22,803 nt of DNA from Spirogloea muscicola (lineage: Eukaryota; Streptophyta; Zygnematophyceae; Spirogloeales; Spirogloeaceae): contig WELB01000029.1 in assembly GCA_009602725.1 (NCBI GenBank), positions 779,892 through 802,694 of the forward strand, read 5' to 3'. Shown in pieces: positions 20,484-22,803 of the stretch. The notes under the pieces are model-generated. The model was given only the letters and a program-made list of their open reading frames with translations. It did not search any database and was not told the DNA's origin. Position 1 is the first letter of the stretch, and each line of letters begins with the position of its first letter. Both the position numbers and the translations under genes were made by a program.

Positions 20484-21253
20484 ATGCCGTATACGGGCAA
20501 GAGCACGCTGGCCCTGGTGAGCGAGCGAGCCCTCGCCACCTTTGCCGCGGCGTCGCAGCCCGATCCGCGGCCTCCGCGCGGCCGCTTGCGACGCGTAGAT
20601 CGCGGCGCGCGCTGCGGTTCCTCTGATCACAGCCGGAGCCGCCGCGCCGCCGCGCCGCTGCAGGTCGCCCGGGTGTCCGCAGTGGTGGTCGGCGTCGCTT
20701 ACGGCGCCACCAAGCTGGCATATCTCAAGGTGCGCCAGCATCTGGCTCTCCGTTGACGACGGCCCTCGGCGGCTCGCACAACGCCTGGGGCCCACCATGA
20801 GCGCCTGAGGCGGCTGGCCGCCACAAGCTTGAGATCGCGGCAGCTGCGTTGCATGCAACGGGAGCGGCGGAAGGACCGCGGCCTCAGGGCCGGCGGCTGG
20901 CATGGCCTGGAGTTGTTGGCCACTCAAAGGGACCGTGTCATTCACTGGCGTAGCTGCACCTGACGCTCCGCCTCGTTGTCCTGCATCGTCAGCATCGCCG
21001 AGTCACAGTTGGCATACAAGACGGAGAGCGGCAGCGGCGGGCATGCTCAGCTGAGCTGCGGTGTCCATTGTGCTGGTCGCAGGCGAGCTCAGCAGCGCAC
21101 AGAGTGGCGGGCGAAGCCAGCGCGCTGGCGCATAAGGTGTCGGACACAACTGCGGGGGCAGCTCACAGCACCAGCGAATCTGTCAAGGGGGCCGCCAAAA
21201 CAACGGCGGACGCCGCCAAGGCTGCAAGCGAGAAGGTGACGAGCAAGCACTGA
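20484..21253 (+). CDS. Small membrane protein resembling mitochondrial ATP synthase subunit e
   Basis: Exons 20484-20516, 20664-20729 and 21083-21253 are all phase 0 and encode 89 residues. Residues 12-33, VARVSAVVVGVAYGATKLAY-LK, form one short membrane helix with a G21-x3-G25 motif followed by YLK. This matches the core of ATP synthase subunit e (RxSAxxxGxAYG, then YLK), a small inner-membrane protein that uses the GxxxG motif to help dimerise the F1Fo complex. The size is also right. The C-terminal 56 residues (HRVAGEASALAHKVSDTTAG, then AKTTADAAKAASEKVTSKH) are rich in Ala, Lys, Ser and Thr with an amphipathic LEA-like period, unlike the charged Glu/Lys helix of animal subunit e. The three short exons were assembled by phase and splice consensus only. 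A different small LEA-like organelle protein is the alternative. Confidence 0.6.
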
Positions 21254-22426
21254 GGCCAGCCCACTTGGCGTGCGGCGCAAGTCGCATCCCAAAGACAAGG
21301 CGAGACCTCCAAGTTGCTGCCCTCAACAACTGATGCAGAGATGAGCAATGCAGCAAGCTCGTGCTGTCAGCACTGTCTGGTTGCACAGCAACCACACTTT
21401 CTAATGCCAAGACGGTGAACAGTAAGAGCGAGCTATGGCATAGCTCCAGCCAGCTACCCTTGGGACACAGCGCAAGTGCGTCCATGCTGACCTGCTGGTG
21501 CACCCTAGCGAGTGGCAGGGTCCAGCAATGATTAAGCTTGTGTCTCAGCTGCTCAGTGTGTGAGGTTGTGAGAGCGTGACTTCACACTATCTACGACGCA
21601 TAATGAAAGGGGGTGGGAAGGCGAGATGTGTGGCGGCGAGGTGTTCCCTTGCCCGAGGCATAAACATAATATGACCCATTTGGCCGTTGACTTGTGGAGA
21701 ACTTCAATCCCTACAGTCTCCAGGAAGTTGGGCAGCGGTTCTGAGCCAGTTTTGAGGTGGATATGCAGACTTAGCAAAGAGTCCAACACAAGTAGCTCCG
21801 AGAAGTCCCTGATGTTGGCCAAGTCTTGTGTCCACCAGGTCGGGTGAGCAGCTGCAACAGAGGGAACAATCATTGCTTCCCGTGTATTGTGCTCAGTAAA
21901 TGGAACTCAGCAATGAGGAGGCTGCTGTAGCCAGCTTGACCACACTTTGACATGGAACGGGCCGGTACACAAATCCGGCACGCATGTACAGGCGCCCGAC
22001 AGGACAGCGGACAGGTGCTGACTGCCGCCCGCTGCAACAAGAAGGGCTGCTGATGGGAGTGCAGCCAGTACTTCCAGTTACAACATTGTGCCGACGCCAG
22101 GCAAAATGGCAAGTGATATAGCTCAGGACGCCAGGCCGAGCACAAAACCTCAACTCGGCCGACGATGGGCAAAATTGCGGCTCCCAAGACCCGCTCAAAG
22201 CTCTACCTGGGACTAGACTGAGAGCCTGGGCAGAATTGCGGCTCCCAAGGCCGGCTCGAAGCTCTACCTAGCGCGATGCTGAGAGCCTGGCGACAGCCGT
22301 AAAGCGAGTGGCTGGGCATTCCCGACTCCGCCAAGCTGGCTGTCGAGGCCCAAAATGTCAGCTGCAGGATTGGACGAGATCGCGCGTTTTGGCAGCTTGC
22401 CTTGCTGCCGCTGTCAGCGCCGTCTC
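21254..22426. other. Convergent 3' intergenic region
   Basis: This lies between the stop codons of the subunit e-like gene (+) and the LPA2-like gene (-). Small ORFs on both strands show no recognisable domain. The one clear structure is a 61-bp tandem duplication near the right end. Confidence 0.55.
22166..22289. repeat. 61-bp tandem duplication, two diverged copies
   Basis: ATTGCGGCTCCCAAG begins at 22174 and again at 22235. Both copies continue with GCTC-AAGCTCTACCT and end in CTGAGAGCCTGG. The copies differ at several positions, so the duplication is not recent. It stands in the probable 3' region of the LPA2-like gene. Confidence 0.8.
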
Positions 22427-22803
22427 TCACCGGCGGCCTCCAGCCACGGACTTGTAGAGGCCGTAAGCGATAGCCAGTGCGAAGAAGGCGGCGACGGTGG
22501 GCGTGAAGTTGGGGTACACCGACTGCATTGCAAAGTTGTCGAGGTCCTCGGGGAGGAAGCCTGCGCGGCGCGGCGCGGCGGAGGTCTGACATCACGACTG
22601 CGGCGGCGATGGCAGCGGCGGCCTGCAGTCACAGGGCCCAGGCGGCAACGATAAAAAGATTCCTCACCGGAGGCGGCGAGGAAGAGGCCCTCGCCGAGGA
22701 TGACGGCGAAGAGCACGGCGAGGCCGCCGACGGCGGCGGTCTCCAGCCCGCGCTCGCGCTCGCCGCCCAGCGTCGTGGCGTCGATCGCCGGCCGCTCCGG
22801 CGC
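22427..22803 (-). CDS. LPA2-like photosystem II assembly factor, 3' part
   Basis: Exons 22803-22668 (open at the window edge) and 22560-22427 join in phase and show the last 89 residues. The order is a hydrophilic stretch (PERPAIDATTLGGERERGLE), a membrane helix (GGLAVLFAVILGEGLFLAAS), a lumen-like loop GFLPEDLDNFAMQSVYPNFT, a second helix (TVAAFFALAIAYGLYKS) and a short basic end. Two C-terminal helices separated by a GFLPE-LD-F-Y-FTP loop are the pattern I associate with LOW PSII ACCUMULATION 2, a thylakoid membrane protein helping CP43 assemble into photosystem II. The assignment rests on recalled family pattern, not a search. The transit peptide and N-terminal region are outside the window. 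Confidence 0.62.

Noticed and set aside
1-22803. CRISPR arrays, insertion sequences, prophage, rRNA or tRNA genes
   Set aside because: No regularly spaced repeats, transposase motifs or tRNA-like cloverleaf pattern were seen; the sequence is eukaryotic nuclear in character.

Overview
The window looks like nuclear DNA of a green alga, probably a chlorophyte close to the trebouxiophytes. Its genes are GC-rich and broken by many short GT-AG introns. Interstitial copies of the plant-type telomere motif TTTAGGG are present, and the gene set is plant-like: a LOV photoreceptor, a plant-type homoserine dehydrogenase, an LPA2-like photosystem II assembly factor and a NOI/RIN4-type protein. There are no operons, insertion sequences or CRISPR arrays. 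Gene models were built by hand from splice sites, reading-frame phase and family knowledge; no search was run.

Layout, left to right. 1-511: GC-rich leader. 512-3672 (+): large disordered protein with an N-terminal NOI/RIN4-like motif and a lysine/cysteine C-terminal tail. 3673-4667: convergent 3' region. 4668-10910 (-): complete 18-exon DNA ligase I gene with PCNA-binding box, adenylation domain and OB fold. 10921-10935: an exact Illumina adapter prefix ending in a single N. This is almost certainly an artificial join. 10936-11728 (-): 5' part of a LOV-domain photoreceptor gene, cut in mid-exon at that N. 11664-14194 (+): monofunctional homoserine dehydrogenase lacking the first part of its NAD(P)-binding fold. 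14195-15282: convergent 3' region. 15283-18075 (-): PIN-domain (SWT1-like) nuclease. 18266-19276 (-): predicted thylakoid protein of unknown function. 19277-20483: low-complexity GC-rich stretch with no gene I can support. 20484-21253 (+): small membrane protein resembling mitochondrial ATP synthase subunit e. 21254-22426: non-coding, with a 61-bp tandem duplication. 22427-22803 (-): 3' half of an LPA2-like gene, continuing past the window.

The genes do not form one pathway; they are a typical run of unrelated housekeeping, organelle and signalling genes. The points most worth a second look are the NOI/RIN4-like protein in an apparent alga, the adapter-marked chimeric junction that makes the ligase/LOV linkage unsafe, the homoserine dehydrogenase missing its start, and the degenerate telomeric repeats inside two introns, one with a head-to-head inversion.
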